Source: Anaerolineae bacterium UTCFX1 (GTDB lineage Bacteria; Chloroflexota; Anaerolineae; Anaerolineales; Villigracilaceae). Taken from it: 64,000 nt of DNA. A program made the translations under genes and the position numbers. The stretch covers positions 289,176 to 353,175 of the forward strand of contig MWTB01000002.1 in the NCBI GenBank assembly GCA_002050275.1. Reading direction: 5' to 3'. This document shows, piece by piece, positions 1 to 8,057 of this stretch (position 1 is the stretch's first letter; each line of letters begins with the position of its first letter). The notes under the pieces are model-generated. The model had not been told where the DNA came from. It did no database searches and worked only from the letters and a program-made list of their open reading frames with translations.

Positions 1-354
1 CAGCGAAATCAACGAGGAGTCGCTTCTTTGCACGGATTGACGAAAGATAATCGCGATAGCGGCGCTGACGATCAAGGCTGTGAGCAGGATCACGCCGTCT
101 AACCCTAGCAGGCGATAGGAAATTGCGAACGCAACCTGCGAAAGCCACTCATACGGCGGGCGCGATTCGCCGGTCAGCGTGTGCGAGAACAGGTCATGGG
201 TCGGGATGATGCGATGATCGAGAATGTAGTTGCCAAGCGTGATGTGTCTCCCGAGGTCGCTGTCAATGCTGAGCATTTGCGAGCCGGAAGCGAGCGCGGC
301 GATAACCATGGCAAGAAACGCCAAATCGGGCATGCTAATTAAAGGTTTCTTCAT
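1..354 (-). CDS. GT-C-like polytopic membrane protein, N-terminal part (runs off the window)
   Basis: This is the first 118 codons of a minus-strand gene that continues past base 1. It starts at the ATG complementary to 352-354. A hydrophobic segment near residues 10-25 is followed by a lumenal-type loop with DSDLGRHITLGNYIL and then PPYEWLSQ, and by a second membrane segment (about residues 95-112). An early acidic D-x-D loop after the first helix, followed by the EWLSQ segment, resembles GT-C membrane glycosyltransferases (dolichyl-phosphate-sugar users). The family assignment is an inference from this short piece. It lies downstream of rpoD on the same strand, separated by a strong terminator, so it is not in the rpoD operon. 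Confidence 0.6.
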   Translation of the reverse strand, partial: MKKPLISMPDLAFLAMVIAALASGSQMLSIDSDLGRHITLGNYILDHRIIPTHDLFSHTLTGESRPPYEWLSQVAFAISYRLLGLDGVILLTALIVSAAIAIIFRQSVQRSDSSLISL

Positions 355-370
355 TCGGCAATTTTAAATC

Positions 371-406
371 AAAAAAGCGATGACGTTGGAGCATCATCGC
401 TTTTCT
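371..406 (-). terminator. Rho-independent terminator of rpoD
   Basis: On the minus strand the stem AAAAGCGATGA / TCATCGCTTTT (plus positions 373-383 and 394-404) has a 10-base loop and is followed by a run of T. It begins right after the rpoD stop codon. The A and T tracts on both sides would also let it work in the other direction. Confidence 0.9.
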
Positions 407-1618
407 CTATTCTCCCAAATAATCCCGCAACTTGCGGCGAATCGTCGGATGTCTCAACCGGCTCAACGCCTGCGCTTCGATCTGACGGACGCGTTCGCGC
501 GTCACGCCCATTTTGCGCCCGACCTCTTCAAGCGTGTATGCCTGCCCATCGAGCAAGCCGTAGCGCAATTGCAAAATGCGGACTTCGCGCGGGGGCAATC
601 CGTTCAACACTTCGCTGAGATGCTCTTTGAGCAGGTTGTATGTGGCGATATCGTCCGGAGGAGGCGCTTCGTCGTCTTCGATGAAATCGCCCAGCACCGA
701 ATCTTCCTCGTCGTCTGTCGGCGTTTCTAGCGAAAGCGGACGGCGCGCCACCTGAATCATATTTTCAACTTTTTTAGGCGACACGTCCAGCGCTTCGGCA
801 ATTTCTTCCACGCTCGGTTCGCGCCCCAGGCGCTGAGTGAGTTGGTGCTGCACGCGCAGAAGCTTGTTGATCTGATCGCCCATGTGGACCGGCACGCGAA
901 TCGTCCGCCCTTGGTCGGCGATAGCGCGGGTAACCGCTTGGCGGATCCACCATGTGGCGTATGTGGAAAATTTATGCCCGCGGCGATAATCAAATTTCTT
1001 GGTCGCGCGGATGAGACCAATGTTGCCTTCCTGAATCAAGTCGAGGAAGGGGACTCCGCGTCCCATGTATTTTTTAGCGACGGAGATCACGAGGCGCGAG
1101 TTCGCTGTGATGAGATGTTCGCGCGCCGCCCAGCCGTCTTCGATAGAGTGACGCAGATTGACGCGGCGACGCGGCGTGACTTTACTTTTGGCGAGTTCTT
1201 CGCGCGCCAAACGCCCGCGCTCGATACGTTGAGCCAAAGCGACTTCTTCTGTTGCGGTCAACAGCGGAACGCGGCTGACTTCTTTGAGATATAAGCCGAT
1301 GGTGTCATCGGTGTCAATGTTGGCAAGGTAATCGTCGAGGACGACGCTAACTTCCGGCTCGGCTTCCGCGGCTTCAACAGCGATGAGTTCGTCTTCGGTC
1401 GGTTCGGCGGTGGCTGTATCTTCCACAAAGGGAATGCCCGCGCTTAATAGGGCGGAAAAAGCTTCTTCAAGTTGTTCCACGTCTTGCTCGGCTTCGGGGA
1501 AAAAGTGAAGAATGTCGTCGAGGGTCACATACGATTTTTGTCGTCCTAGTTCCACCAGCCGCGCAATTGTGGAAAATTCTTCTTCTTCTTCAGCCATCAA
1601 AATCTTATCTACATCCAT
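407..1618 (-). CDS. rpoD: Primary RNA polymerase sigma factor (sigma-70, RpoD/SigA)
   Basis: This is the housekeeping sigma factor that directs RNA polymerase to -35/-10 promoters. All group-1 regions are visible. They are an acidic region 1.1-like N-terminus, region 1.2 ([17 protein letters not shown]), region 2 with the -10-melting segment ([17 protein letters not shown], then [14 protein letters not shown]), region 3 ([14 protein letters not shown]), and the region 4 helix-turn-helix ([16 protein letters not shown]) near the C-terminus. The frame is open back to 1657. However, a promoter with its -10 box at 1649-1654 overlaps that extension, so the first ATG inside the transcript ([10 protein letters not shown], 403 aa) is preferred. 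No strong Shine-Dalgarno precedes it. The length suits a compact primary sigma factor lacking the large non-conserved region of proteobacterial RpoD. Confidence 0.96.
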   Translation of the reverse strand: MDVDKILMAEEEEEFSTIARLVELGRQKSYVTLDDILHFFPEAEQDVEQLEEAFSALLSAGIPFVEDTATAEPTEDELIAVEAAEAEPEVSVVLDDYLANIDTDDTIGLYLKEVSRVPLLTATEEVALAQRIERGRLAREELAKSKVTPRRRVNLRHSIEDGWAAREHLITANSRLVISVAKKYMGRGVPFLDLIQEGNIGLIRATKKFDYRRGHKFSTYATWWIRQAVTRAIADQGRTIRVPVHMGDQINKLLRVQHQLTQRLGREPSVEEIAEALDVSPKKVENMIQVARRPLSLETPTDDEEDSVLGDFIEDDEAPPPDDIATYNLLKEHLSEVLNGLPPREVRILQLRYGLLDGQAYTLEEVGRKMGVTRERVRQIEAQALSRLRHPTIRRKLRDYLGE

Positions 1619-1648
1619 TAATGCGGTCCATTCTGTCTTTTTTGTACT

Positions 1649-1677
1649 AGAATACACGTTTCTTAAACGAAATTCAA
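1649..1677 (-). promoter_or_regulatory. Sigma-70 promoter of rpoD
   Basis: On the minus strand TTGAAT (plus 1672-1677) and TATTCT (plus 1649-1654) are separated by exactly 17 bases. This predicts transcription from about 1642, leaving a leader of roughly 24 bases before the ATG at 1618. The box positions decide the start codon of rpoD. Confidence 0.7.
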
Positions 1678-1723
1678 GCCCTGCGTTCTTCTCTTCTATA
1701 AAGACGTTGTGAGAACTGAAATG

Positions 1724-2359
1724 TTACTGCTCAGGCGTGGATTCGGGCTGAGTTGGCACGGCAGTTTCGGGTGTTTGAGAAGGAAGCGGCGTCTCCGTGG
1801 CAGTCGGGGCTGGCGTTGGCGTCTCTTTATAAGGCGGATTTGTTAACAGTCCGAGCAACATGTCTAGGGAGGTCTTGTCAATGGTCGTCACTGTGCCCGC
1901 CGGAGTAAGCGCGTAATATTCGCTTTCTGTAGGCGTAACGTCCCCGATTTTTACGGTTTGTTCGATGCCATTAAACGTAGCGGCGATGATGTACTGCGGA
2001 TTCTGCAAGCCTGCGTCGCTGAGGCTGAGGCTGGGGATCGTGTCTTTGATAAGCAAGGCAGTAACTTGACTCGCCGCCGCCTCTGCCGAGGCTGGGTCGG
2101 CGGGCGCTTTGATGGGCTGGATTAACTGCCATGCGTCAATCGCGCTTCGTGAAAGCAAGATAATTTCGCCGCTTTGCGCTTCGATGCGCAGGCTGGAAGG
2201 CGTGGCGCCTTGCGCCTCAAACAGATGCATGGGAGGCGCTTCCGTCGCTTCAGGTGCGATGGTCGCAGTTTCTTTTTCCGCTTTGCGCTGGTTGATGAAA
2301 TAGTAGGCTCCTATTGCAGCCAGCAATAAGAGAATGGATATGATTGTCGAGCGGCGCAT
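1724..2359 (-). CDS. DUF4340 domain protein of a Gld-type ABC operon
   Basis: This 211-residue protein has one N-terminal membrane helix (about residues 5-22) and an extracytoplasmic domain. That domain includes the DUF4340-like segment in which a peptide such as VKIGDVTPTESEYYAL forms part of a beta-rich repeat. The tail is low-complexity and rich in Pro, Thr and Glu (about residues 175-211). DUF4340 proteins typically follow GldG-like proteins in ABC operons, and here the gene lies 5 bases after one. Its biochemical role is not established; a structural or regulatory partner of the membrane complex is an inference. It is the last gene of the operon. Confidence 0.75.
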   Translation of the reverse strand: MRRSTIISILLLLAAIGAYYFINQRKAEKETATIAPEATEAPPMHLFEAQGATPSSLRIEAQSGEIILLSRSAIDAWQLIQPIKAPADPASAEAAASQVTALLIKDTIPSLSLSDAGLQNPQYIIAATFNGIEQTVKIGDVTPTESEYYALTPAGTVTTIDKTSLDMLLGLLTNPPYKETPTPAPTATETPLPSQTPETAVPTQPESTPEQ

Positions 2360-2364
2360 TGGAA

Positions 2365-3987
2365 TCAGCCTTGTCGCTTACGTTGTAGCCAGGTATAGAA
2401 GCCCATAACCGCAAAGGCGCCCGGGATGACGATCGCGACAACAAACATCAGCAGTAGAATACGCAATTGCGAGGCTGGGCGGAACATGCGCGTTACCGGC
2501 TGTTTGGGTGTAATGCCGACAATGTTTTCCTGTTCCGCCGCCCAATCTACGGAATTGACGAACAGGTCGCTGTTGCCGTATCCCGAATCGAAATTTTCGT
2601 CGTTGGCGAATTGCGATGTGCCGAACGCCACAATCCGTCCGTGAGTGGTTGGATTTTCTACGGCAACGGCGAGGGTCAGCGGTCCGAGCGTTTCAGATGC
2701 TTGGTCGTAACCGGCGGGACCGCCAGCCTGCGTTAGGCTGTTGAAGTCTCTTTCACCCCATGAATTGTTAGCGGTGAGAACAAGCGGGCTGAGTTGGAGT
2801 CCTTGTTTTGCAAGGTCTACCGTAACGCTGCGTGTGAAAGGGAAGAACGTGGCGAGGTTGTTCATCCTGTTCGTAATAGGGTGCGTGGGGTCGTAAGACG
2901 CGGAAAAGCCGACGCTGGGATTTGGGCTGGCAAGGTCAATTACGATATCGTTATTGAGCGTGACGCCCCAATCTTCCGCAAGCATATCGGCTAAGGGATC
3001 AGGCGTGTTGCCCACCTTGGTTAGAAAGGTCGGGTCTTCCATGACCAGCAACGCGCCGCCGTTATTAAGATACGTTCGCAACAATCCTACTTCGTTGGCT
3101 GATAGCGGCGTTTGCGGTCCGGCGATAACGATCAGGTTGGCGCCTTCGGGTATTTTGTTTTCAGCGAGCAAGTTCAAGGTCTTGACAGTATAGTTTTTGC
3201 TTGTCAACGTTTCACTTGCGCGAGTTAGAGCCGAATTGCCGTCTTGATTTGTTTGCTGCGAATCAAGCTCGCCGTGGCCGGTGAGGAAATACACAGTGTG
3301 ATCCTCCGGACTGATGAGACGAATCAGCGCCTTCAGGATTTCTTCTTCGGATGCAAATGAGACGATTTCGGATCGCTCGCCCATTTGCAAGAGAATCTTC
3401 CCATCGCCGGTGATGTTGGCTTTGCGCGCGCGTTGAGGATCGCGATTGGGGTCGACGAATTCGTACTCAAATTTACCGTCGCTGGCGGCTTTGATGTTTC
3501 CAAGCAGTTGATCTGCCGAGGCGGGATTCATTTCTTGCGAGAAAAATGCGACGGCGGTTACTTTTTCCGGCAGCGTTTTCAAGGCGGCGGTCAGCTCTGG
3601 CGATAATGTGTTTTCTTGATTCTCGGTTAGGTCGGCGATCTGGTAGGGATTGTCAAATACAAGCAGGTTGACGACGACTAGCGTAAGGATGAACGCTAGT
3701 GTCGTGACCAACGCATTGCCGCCGTATTTCGCTTGACGACCGGTGAGAAAGCGTTGAATTTTTGCCGGTTCGAACGCGGCGTACAGGGCGAGTCCGAGAG
3801 ACATGACCCCGAGACTGATCCATAATGCGTTGGTTAGTTTTTCCGGCGATTGAACCGTATATAGGTCAAGGGCGATCACGCCTTTGACGGCGCCGAGCAG
3901 CGTGGTGGAAATGCACGCCAGCAGGGCTGCGATAAGCGCGATGATGGAGTATTTTCGATATGCGGGTTGAGCTTTCTTCTTTGCCAT
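2365..3987 (-). CDS. GldG-like ABC transporter auxiliary protein
   Basis: This 540-residue protein has two N-terminal membrane helices (about residues 15-40 and 50-70), a third around 90-110, a large extracytoplasmic domain and a C-terminal membrane helix (ILLLMFVVAIVIPGAFAVMG). The soluble part carries GldG/intraflagellar-transport-like features, for example HTVYFLTGHGE and a segment matching the GATase-like fold (GANLIVIAGPQTPLS, GGALLVMEDP). It sits between the permease and the DUF4340 gene. The start MAKKKAQP is chosen because its ATG overlaps the permease stop (TAATG), which indicates translational coupling; a start three codons earlier is possible. GldG is linked to gliding in Bacteroidota, but this operon type is widespread and its substrate is unknown. 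Confidence 0.82.
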   Translation of the reverse strand: MAKKKAQPAYRKYSIIALIAALLACISTTLLGAVKGVIALDLYTVQSPEKLTNALWISLGVMSLGLALYAAFEPAKIQRFLTGRQAKYGGNALVTTLAFILTLVVVNLLVFDNPYQIADLTENQENTLSPELTAALKTLPEKVTAVAFFSQEMNPASADQLLGNIKAASDGKFEYEFVDPNRDPQRARKANITGDGKILLQMGERSEIVSFASEEEILKALIRLISPEDHTVYFLTGHGELDSQQTNQDGNSALTRASETLTSKNYTVKTLNLLAENKIPEGANLIVIAGPQTPLSANEVGLLRTYLNNGGALLVMEDPTFLTKVGNTPDPLADMLAEDWGVTLNNDIVIDLASPNPSVGFSASYDPTHPITNRMNNLATFFPFTRSVTVDLAKQGLQLSPLVLTANNSWGERDFNSLTQAGGPAGYDQASETLGPLTLAVAVENPTTHGRIVAFGTSQFANDENFDSGYGNSDLFVNSVDWAAEQENIVGITPKQPVTRMFRPASQLRILLLMFVVAIVIPGAFAVMGFYTWLQRKRQG

Positions 3988-4730
3988 TATTTCCATCTCC
4001 GAATTTCGATCGCCAGCGTTCCTGTAAATAGTCCGATTGCGATGAGGCTGAGGAAGTACGTCAGATCGGCAAGGTAGAAATTCCCTTGGCTGAGCGTATC
4101 TCCGAAATGTGCGTTAATTGTCATATAGGTAAAAAAATCGCCGCCTACTGGGAACAGGCTGGCGGGGGCGCCGATCAGCCACCAGAGGAAGATGAACAGC
4201 CCAAACGTGGCGATGAAAGCCGTCACTTGGTTGCTAAAGATCGCGGACATGCCCACGCCTAATGCGATGAGCGCGCCGGCTAAGAGGATTAAGCCGATGT
4301 AGGAAGAAGCGGCTAACTTCCAATCGGGGTGAGGCGTGACTTGCGAGCTGAGGATGATCAAGTAGAAGAGCGTGACAGAGATTAGCGTGAGGACGAACAG
4401 GAAGCTTCCCAGCCATTTTCCGGCGATCAGTTCGAAGTCGCGGATGGGGGCGGTGAGGAGTAGTTCGATGGCGCCGCTGCGCGTTTCGTCTGCAATCACC
4501 CTCATGGTCAGTGCGGGGATGGAGAGCAGCAACAGGAAGCCGAAAAGGTTGTTAACCTCCGAAATCTCAGGCACGAACCCGCCAAACGATCCGCTTTGAT
4601 TTGCGGCAAACAGCATTAAGGAGAAATAGCCTCCGGTAAGAAGCAGTAGAGCCACAGCCACCACGTAAGCGATTGGGCTGATGAAGTAATGGTTGTATTC
4701 GCGTTTTGCGATGATCCAAATGTTGCGCAT
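3987..4730 (-). CDS. ABC-2-type permease (GldF-like)
   Basis: This 247-residue protein has six predicted membrane helices. The N-terminal motif RNIWIIAKREYNHYF and the segment MRVIADETRSGAIELLLTAP are typical of ABC-2/GldF permeases. It would form the membrane channel for the ATPase encoded 9 bases upstream. The stop codon overlaps the ATG of the GldG-like gene. The substrate cannot be inferred. Confidence 0.88.
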   Translation of the reverse strand: MRNIWIIAKREYNHYFISPIAYVVAVALLLLTGGYFSLMLFAANQSGSFGGFVPEISEVNNLFGFLLLLSIPALTMRVIADETRSGAIELLLTAPIRDFELIAGKWLGSFLFVLTLISVTLFYLIILSSQVTPHPDWKLAASSYIGLILLAGALIALGVGMSAIFSNQVTAFIATFGLFIFLWWLIGAPASLFPVGGDFFTYMTINAHFGDTLSQGNFYLADLTYFLSLIAIGLFTGTLAIEIRRWK

Positions 4731-4739
4731 GAATTTGCC

Positions 4740-5678
4740 TCAGGATGATTTTTTGACGGACGACGCGCCTTCGCGGGTCAGTTCGAGGAAGATTTCTTCA
4801 AGACTCATGCTCGCCGTGCGCATTTCGAGCAGATCGTAGCCGCCTTGTACGGCTGTTTTTGCGACGAGGGGGCGCGCGTCTTGTCCGACGGAGAATTCGA
4901 ATTCGATCGAATTGTCCTCTTTCTTTTCGACTCTTTTCACGCCTTTGATCTTCTTGATTTTCTCGGCGAGATCGTCCGAGTCCCCTCGCACGCGTAAGAC
5001 GACTTGCTGTGCGCCGACGAGCTTCGATTGCAGATTCTCCGGCGTGTCTTCGGCGACAATTTTGCCTTTGTTAATGATCAGCACGCGATCGCAAATTTGC
5101 TGCGCTTCCGAAAGGATGTGCGTGGAGAATAATACCGTGCGGTCTTTGCCGATCTCGCGAATCACTTCGCGGATCTCCGCCACTTGGCTTGGGTCGAGAC
5201 CGATGGTCGGTTCGTCGAGAATGAGAACTTCAGGTCGGTGTAGCAGCGCCTGCGCCAGCCCGATGCGTTGACGCATACCTTTTGAAAATGTTCCGATGTA
5301 ACTGTGCGCGCGAGCGTCGAGGTTGACTGTGTCGAGCGTTTCGAGCGCGCGTTCTTCCACGTTCGGCAGGCGGCGCAATTGCCCCATGAATTTGAGATAT
5401 TCAAAGGCGGTCATCTCGTTGTAGAGCGGAACCGTTTCAGGTAGATACCCCACGCGCTTGCGAACTTCAAGCGATTCTTCTACGACGTTGTGCCCCGCTA
5501 CAATGATCGTTCCGTCGGTAGGCGGCATATACCCGGTCAAGATGCGCATGGTGGTCGTTTTGCCTGCGCCATTCGGACCGAGAAAGCCGACGATTTCTCC
5601 CTGGTTGGCGTTGAAGCTGATGCTGTTGAGCGCGCGGCGCGCTCCGTAATCCTTGATAAGGCCGCTGACTTGGATCAT
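4740..5678 (-). CDS. ABC transporter ATP-binding protein (GldA-like)
   Basis: This is a 312-residue ABC ATPase. Walker A is GPNGAGKTT, the signature is FSKGMRQRIGLAQAL, Walker B is VLILDEPTIGLDP, and the switch His is in STHIL. A C-terminal extension of about 90 residues resembles the regulatory tail of the ABC-2 group. The start MIQVSGL is chosen because AAGGAA lies just before it. An upstream in-frame ATG at 5720 would place the start almost inside the leader hairpin. This is the first gene of a four-gene operon with the permease, GldG-like and DUF4340 genes, driven by the promoter at 5773-5801. Confidence 0.9.
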   Translation of the reverse strand: MIQVSGLIKDYGARRALNSISFNANQGEIVGFLGPNGAGKTTTMRILTGYMPPTDGTIIVAGHNVVEESLEVRKRVGYLPETVPLYNEMTAFEYLKFMGQLRRLPNVEERALETLDTVNLDARAHSYIGTFSKGMRQRIGLAQALLHRPEVLILDEPTIGLDPSQVAEIREVIREIGKDRTVLFSTHILSEAQQICDRVLIINKGKIVAEDTPENLQSKLVGAQQVVLRVRGDSDDLAEKIKKIKGVKRVEKKEDNSIEFEFSVGQDARPLVAKTAVQGGYDLLEMRTASMSLEEIFLELTREGASSVKKSS

Positions 5679-5722
5679 TAGATTTCCTTGGAGAGAAGTA
5701 ATATTCTTGCCGATAAACAAAA

Positions 5723-5752
5723 GGCACGCCCAGCCGATCGGGCTGCCGTGCC
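5723..5752 (-). terminator. Terminator-like hairpin in the leader of the ABC operon (possible attenuator)
   Basis: On the minus strand GGCACG and CAGCC pair with GGCTG and CGTGCC, with a small internal loop and a 5-base apical loop. TTTTGTTTA follows directly. It lies between a strong promoter and the first start codon of the operon, and no minus-strand gene lies immediately upstream to need termination. Partial termination or attenuation is therefore the likely role. I did not recognise a known riboswitch. Confidence 0.6.
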
Positions 5753-5772
5753 GCGCCTATCTTTCATGACGT

Positions 5773-5801
5773 ACTATACAAAAGTCTAAAATTAATGTCA
5801 A
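5773..5801 (-). promoter_or_regulatory. Strong sigma-70 promoter of the ABC operon
   Basis: On the minus strand a perfect TTGACA (plus 5796-5801) and TATAGT (plus 5773-5778) are separated by 17 bases. The transcript would begin near 5766 and carry a leader of about 90 bases before the ATG at 5678. Confidence 0.85.
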
Positions 5802-5936
5802 GCCGACTTTGGAGTTCTAACCAAACGCTAATTTTGAGCGGAAGTAGGCTTCTTCGCCGGACGGCTTCCACTGTTGGAAGAGAGCGGCGCGCCGGGCTTA
5901 CGATGAAAATAGGAAATTTGGGCGATTATCATTTTC

Positions 5937-5965
5937 TTGAAAATAATGACCTCAACCTGTATACT
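5937..5965 (+). promoter_or_regulatory. Sigma-70 promoter of the lipoprotein gene
   Basis: TTGAAA (5937-5942) and TATACT (5960-5965) are separated by 17 bases. Transcription is expected near 5972, about 25 bases before the ATG at 5997, with the Shine-Dalgarno AAAGGAG between. Confidence 0.85.
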
Positions 5966-5996
5966 CAGCGCATTTACAATTCAAAAGGAGAATAGT

Positions 5997-6413
5997 ATGA
6001 GAAATAAAATGCCTATAGCGTTTGCTGTGCTTGCATTGTTGCTTGTTTCATTCGCATGCTCGTTTGGCGGCGGCGAGCCGACTCTGAGCAATGCGCGCAC
6101 CTCGTTCGACTCGGATGGAAAACAGATCAGTTCAACCTTCGGCGCGTTTGATACGGTGTACGTCGTTGCAGACTTGGAAAACGCTGTATCGGGAAACAAG
6201 GTCGTTGCCGACTGGTACGCTGAGAATGCGGATGGCGTTGACCCGAATTATAAATTCGATACGGTTGATTACACGATTACAGAGGATGCGTTTGATGGGA
6301 TCGTGTACTTTTCACGCTTGCCGCCGGATGGCGGTTGGCCCGTTGGGACCTATCGCGTCGAGTTGCTTTTCAATGGGACGTTGAATGCCACTGTAACGTT
6401 TACGATACAATAA
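5997..6413 (+). CDS. Small secreted lipoprotein, function unknown
   Basis: This 138-residue protein has an N-terminal signal (MRNKMPIAFAVLALLL) ending in a lipobox-like SFAC, so it should be lipidated on Cys and kept at the outer face of the membrane. The mature part looks like one beta-sandwich domain (FGAFDTVYVVADLENA, then GGWPVGTYRVELLFNG), similar in style to Ig-like or macroglobulin-like folds. The start is fixed by AAAGGAG seven bases upstream. It is a single-gene unit with its own promoter and a strong terminator. I do not recognise a named family. Confidence 0.8.
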   Translation: MRNKMPIAFAVLALLLVSFACSFGGGEPTLSNARTSFDSDGKQISSTFGAFDTVYVVADLENAVSGNKVVADWYAENADGVDPNYKFDTVDYTITEDAFDGIVYFSRLPPDGGWPVGTYRVELLFNGTLNATVTFTIQ

Positions 6414-6432
6414 ACAAGTTAAGGTAGGCGAC

Positions 6433-6464
6433 AAAAAAACGCGCTCCAAACGGAGCGCGTTTTT
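6433..6464. terminator. Bidirectional terminator between convergent genes
   Basis: A 9-bp perfect stem, ACGCGCTCC / GGAGCGCGT (6439-6447 and 6452-6460), is flanked by an A run on the left and a T run on the right. It can end transcription of the lipoprotein gene on the plus strand and of the beta-propeller gene on the minus strand. Confidence 0.93.
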
Positions 6465-6494
6465 GATTCCCGTAACGCGAGATATTATTTCGCG

Positions 6495-8057
6495 TTACGA
6501 CAACAACGCCTGCCCGCAGTACTCGCATTTATCCATGCCGAGTTCGAGGGTGCCGCCGCAGTTGGGGCATTGGATCGTTTCCACCTTGATGGGGAAGCCC
6601 GCCGTTTTGAACGCCGCTTCATTATCCGCCAGATCGCCGCGCAGACGTTTGAGCCGCGCGAGATACGCGTCGCCTGTCACCTCGCCCGATTTGCGCAGTC
6701 GTTCCACGTCCGCGATGGATTCTTTCAACATGCGGCGTTCAGCCTCGAGCGATTCTTTGCTTTTATCCTGAAATGAAACTTTCAATTCGGGCTTCTTCGG
6801 GATGGACGCGAGGATCGCCGCGATGATCAGAATGAAAGCCGAGACGATCACGCCAACGACGAGCGGCGTGTATTGGAATCCAGGGATCGAATTGAAATTG
6901 ACTTTGTTCACCTGCACTTCACTGTAATCCGCAATCACCACGTAACGCTCGCCGTTGAGTCTCCCCACGTCAATGCGCGTGATGCCCGTGCTATGATTCT
7001 CTAAATTGTTTCGCGTGCCGTCGCCCGTGAACACAGCCACAGTTCCGCTATCGTCGCCGATCACGGCTTCTTCAGTCCCATCGCCGTCCACGTCAATGCC
7101 CGAGATTTCTGTGACCTTGTCCGACAGCGAACCCGTCCACATTTGATTGACCGCGCCGCCGTTCATCGAGAACGCCCATACGCCGCCGTCTTTGCCGCCG
7201 ACGACAAACTCGCGCGACGACGGCTCGCCGTTCAACTCTACTTCGCGGATCTCGGAAACTGCCTGACCCATTCCCTGCGAATAAATTTGACTCCCATCCG
7301 TTGCGGATAATGCGACGAACGCGCCGAACTCGCCGCCTGTCAGGATTTCGCTATTGCCGTCGGAGTTGAAGTCGAATGCGCGCATCCTTCGCAGGGACTC
7401 TTGATCCGTCTCCCAAACTTTTTGCCCATCTTCATCCAACACTACCACTGAGCCGTCATGCGATGCCGCGGCGAGATGTGTTTGCCCATTGATCAGCGCA
7501 TCGTCGAGCCCGCGAATCTCTTCGCCGCCGACGGAATAATTCCACAAGGGCTGACCGCTCAGGCTCAATGATTGGAGTCCGCCGCCAGAATCGCCGAGGA
7601 CGATCTGAGGTCCGGAGGGAAAGCGGAGGATCGCAACGCGCGCGGGGAGTCCGACCGTCAGGCTTTGCGCGAGAGTCGAAACTTGTCCGTCAATGATCGT
7701 GTCCACCGAGTAGCCCAAATCGCCGAGATAAAAGACGACCAGGTCTTCGCGGTTATCGCCGTTCACATCGCCGAGCGTGGTCTTCGGGTATTGATAGTCT
7801 TTCGTGAAGAGAACGTTTCCGCCGCCATCGAAGATCGTCACATTATTTGCATTTTGAATGAAGAGCTCGTCGTTATCGTCGCTCATCAAATTGATGACCT
7901 TCATGCTTTCGGCGGTGTTGTAACTCTGCGACCAGATTTTTGATGCGCCGAATTTTTCAGCCTTCGCCAAGCCGCTGAACGAGAACAGCGCGGCAACCGC
8001 CATGACGAGACAGACCAAAACGAACGCGACAACGAACGGAATAACTTTGCGACTCAT
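6495..8057 (-). CDS. Membrane-anchored beta-propeller protein with cytoplasmic zinc ribbon
   Basis: This 520-residue protein has a layered design. There is a signal/anchor helix (about residues 7-30), then an extracytoplasmic FG-GAP/PQQ-like beta-propeller to about residue 385. The propeller contains Ca-binding-type loops such as DVNGDNRED, DFNSDGNSE and DVDGDGTEE. A second membrane helix (about 395-417) follows, then a charged helical SHOCT-like segment, and finally a zinc ribbon (CPNCGG, then CEYCGQ). A sensory or scaffold role across the membrane is an inference. It follows the 312-residue membrane gene with no gap (TAA directly followed by ATG), so the two are co-translated. The zinc-ribbon/propeller protein at 13377 has a similar architecture in reverse order. 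Confidence 0.72.
   Translation of the reverse strand: MSRKVIPFVVAFVLVCLVMAVAALFSFSGLAKAEKFGASKIWSQSYNTAESMKVINLMSDDNDELFIQNANNVTIFDGGGNVLFTKDYQYPKTTLGDVNGDNREDLVVFYLGDLGYSVDTIIDGQVSTLAQSLTVGLPARVAILRFPSGPQIVLGDSGGGLQSLSLSGQPLWNYSVGGEEIRGLDDALINGQTHLAAASHDGSVVVLDEDGQKVWETDQESLRRMRAFDFNSDGNSEILTGGEFGAFVALSATDGSQIYSQGMGQAVSEIREVELNGEPSSREFVVGGKDGGVWAFSMNGGAVNQMWTGSLSDKVTEISGIDVDGDGTEEAVIGDDSGTVAVFTGDGTRNNLENHSTGITRIDVGRLNGERYVVIADYSEVQVNKVNFNSIPGFQYTPLVVGVIVSAFILIIAAILASIPKKPELKVSFQDKSKESLEAERRMLKESIADVERLRKSGEVTGDAYLARLKRLRGDLADNEAAFKTAGFPIKVETIQCPNCGGTLELGMDKCEYCGQALLS

Noticed and set aside
1619..1657. A 13-codon N-terminal extension of RpoD starting with GTG
   Set aside because: The predicted -10 box lies at 1649-1654, so this GTG would be upstream of the transcription start.
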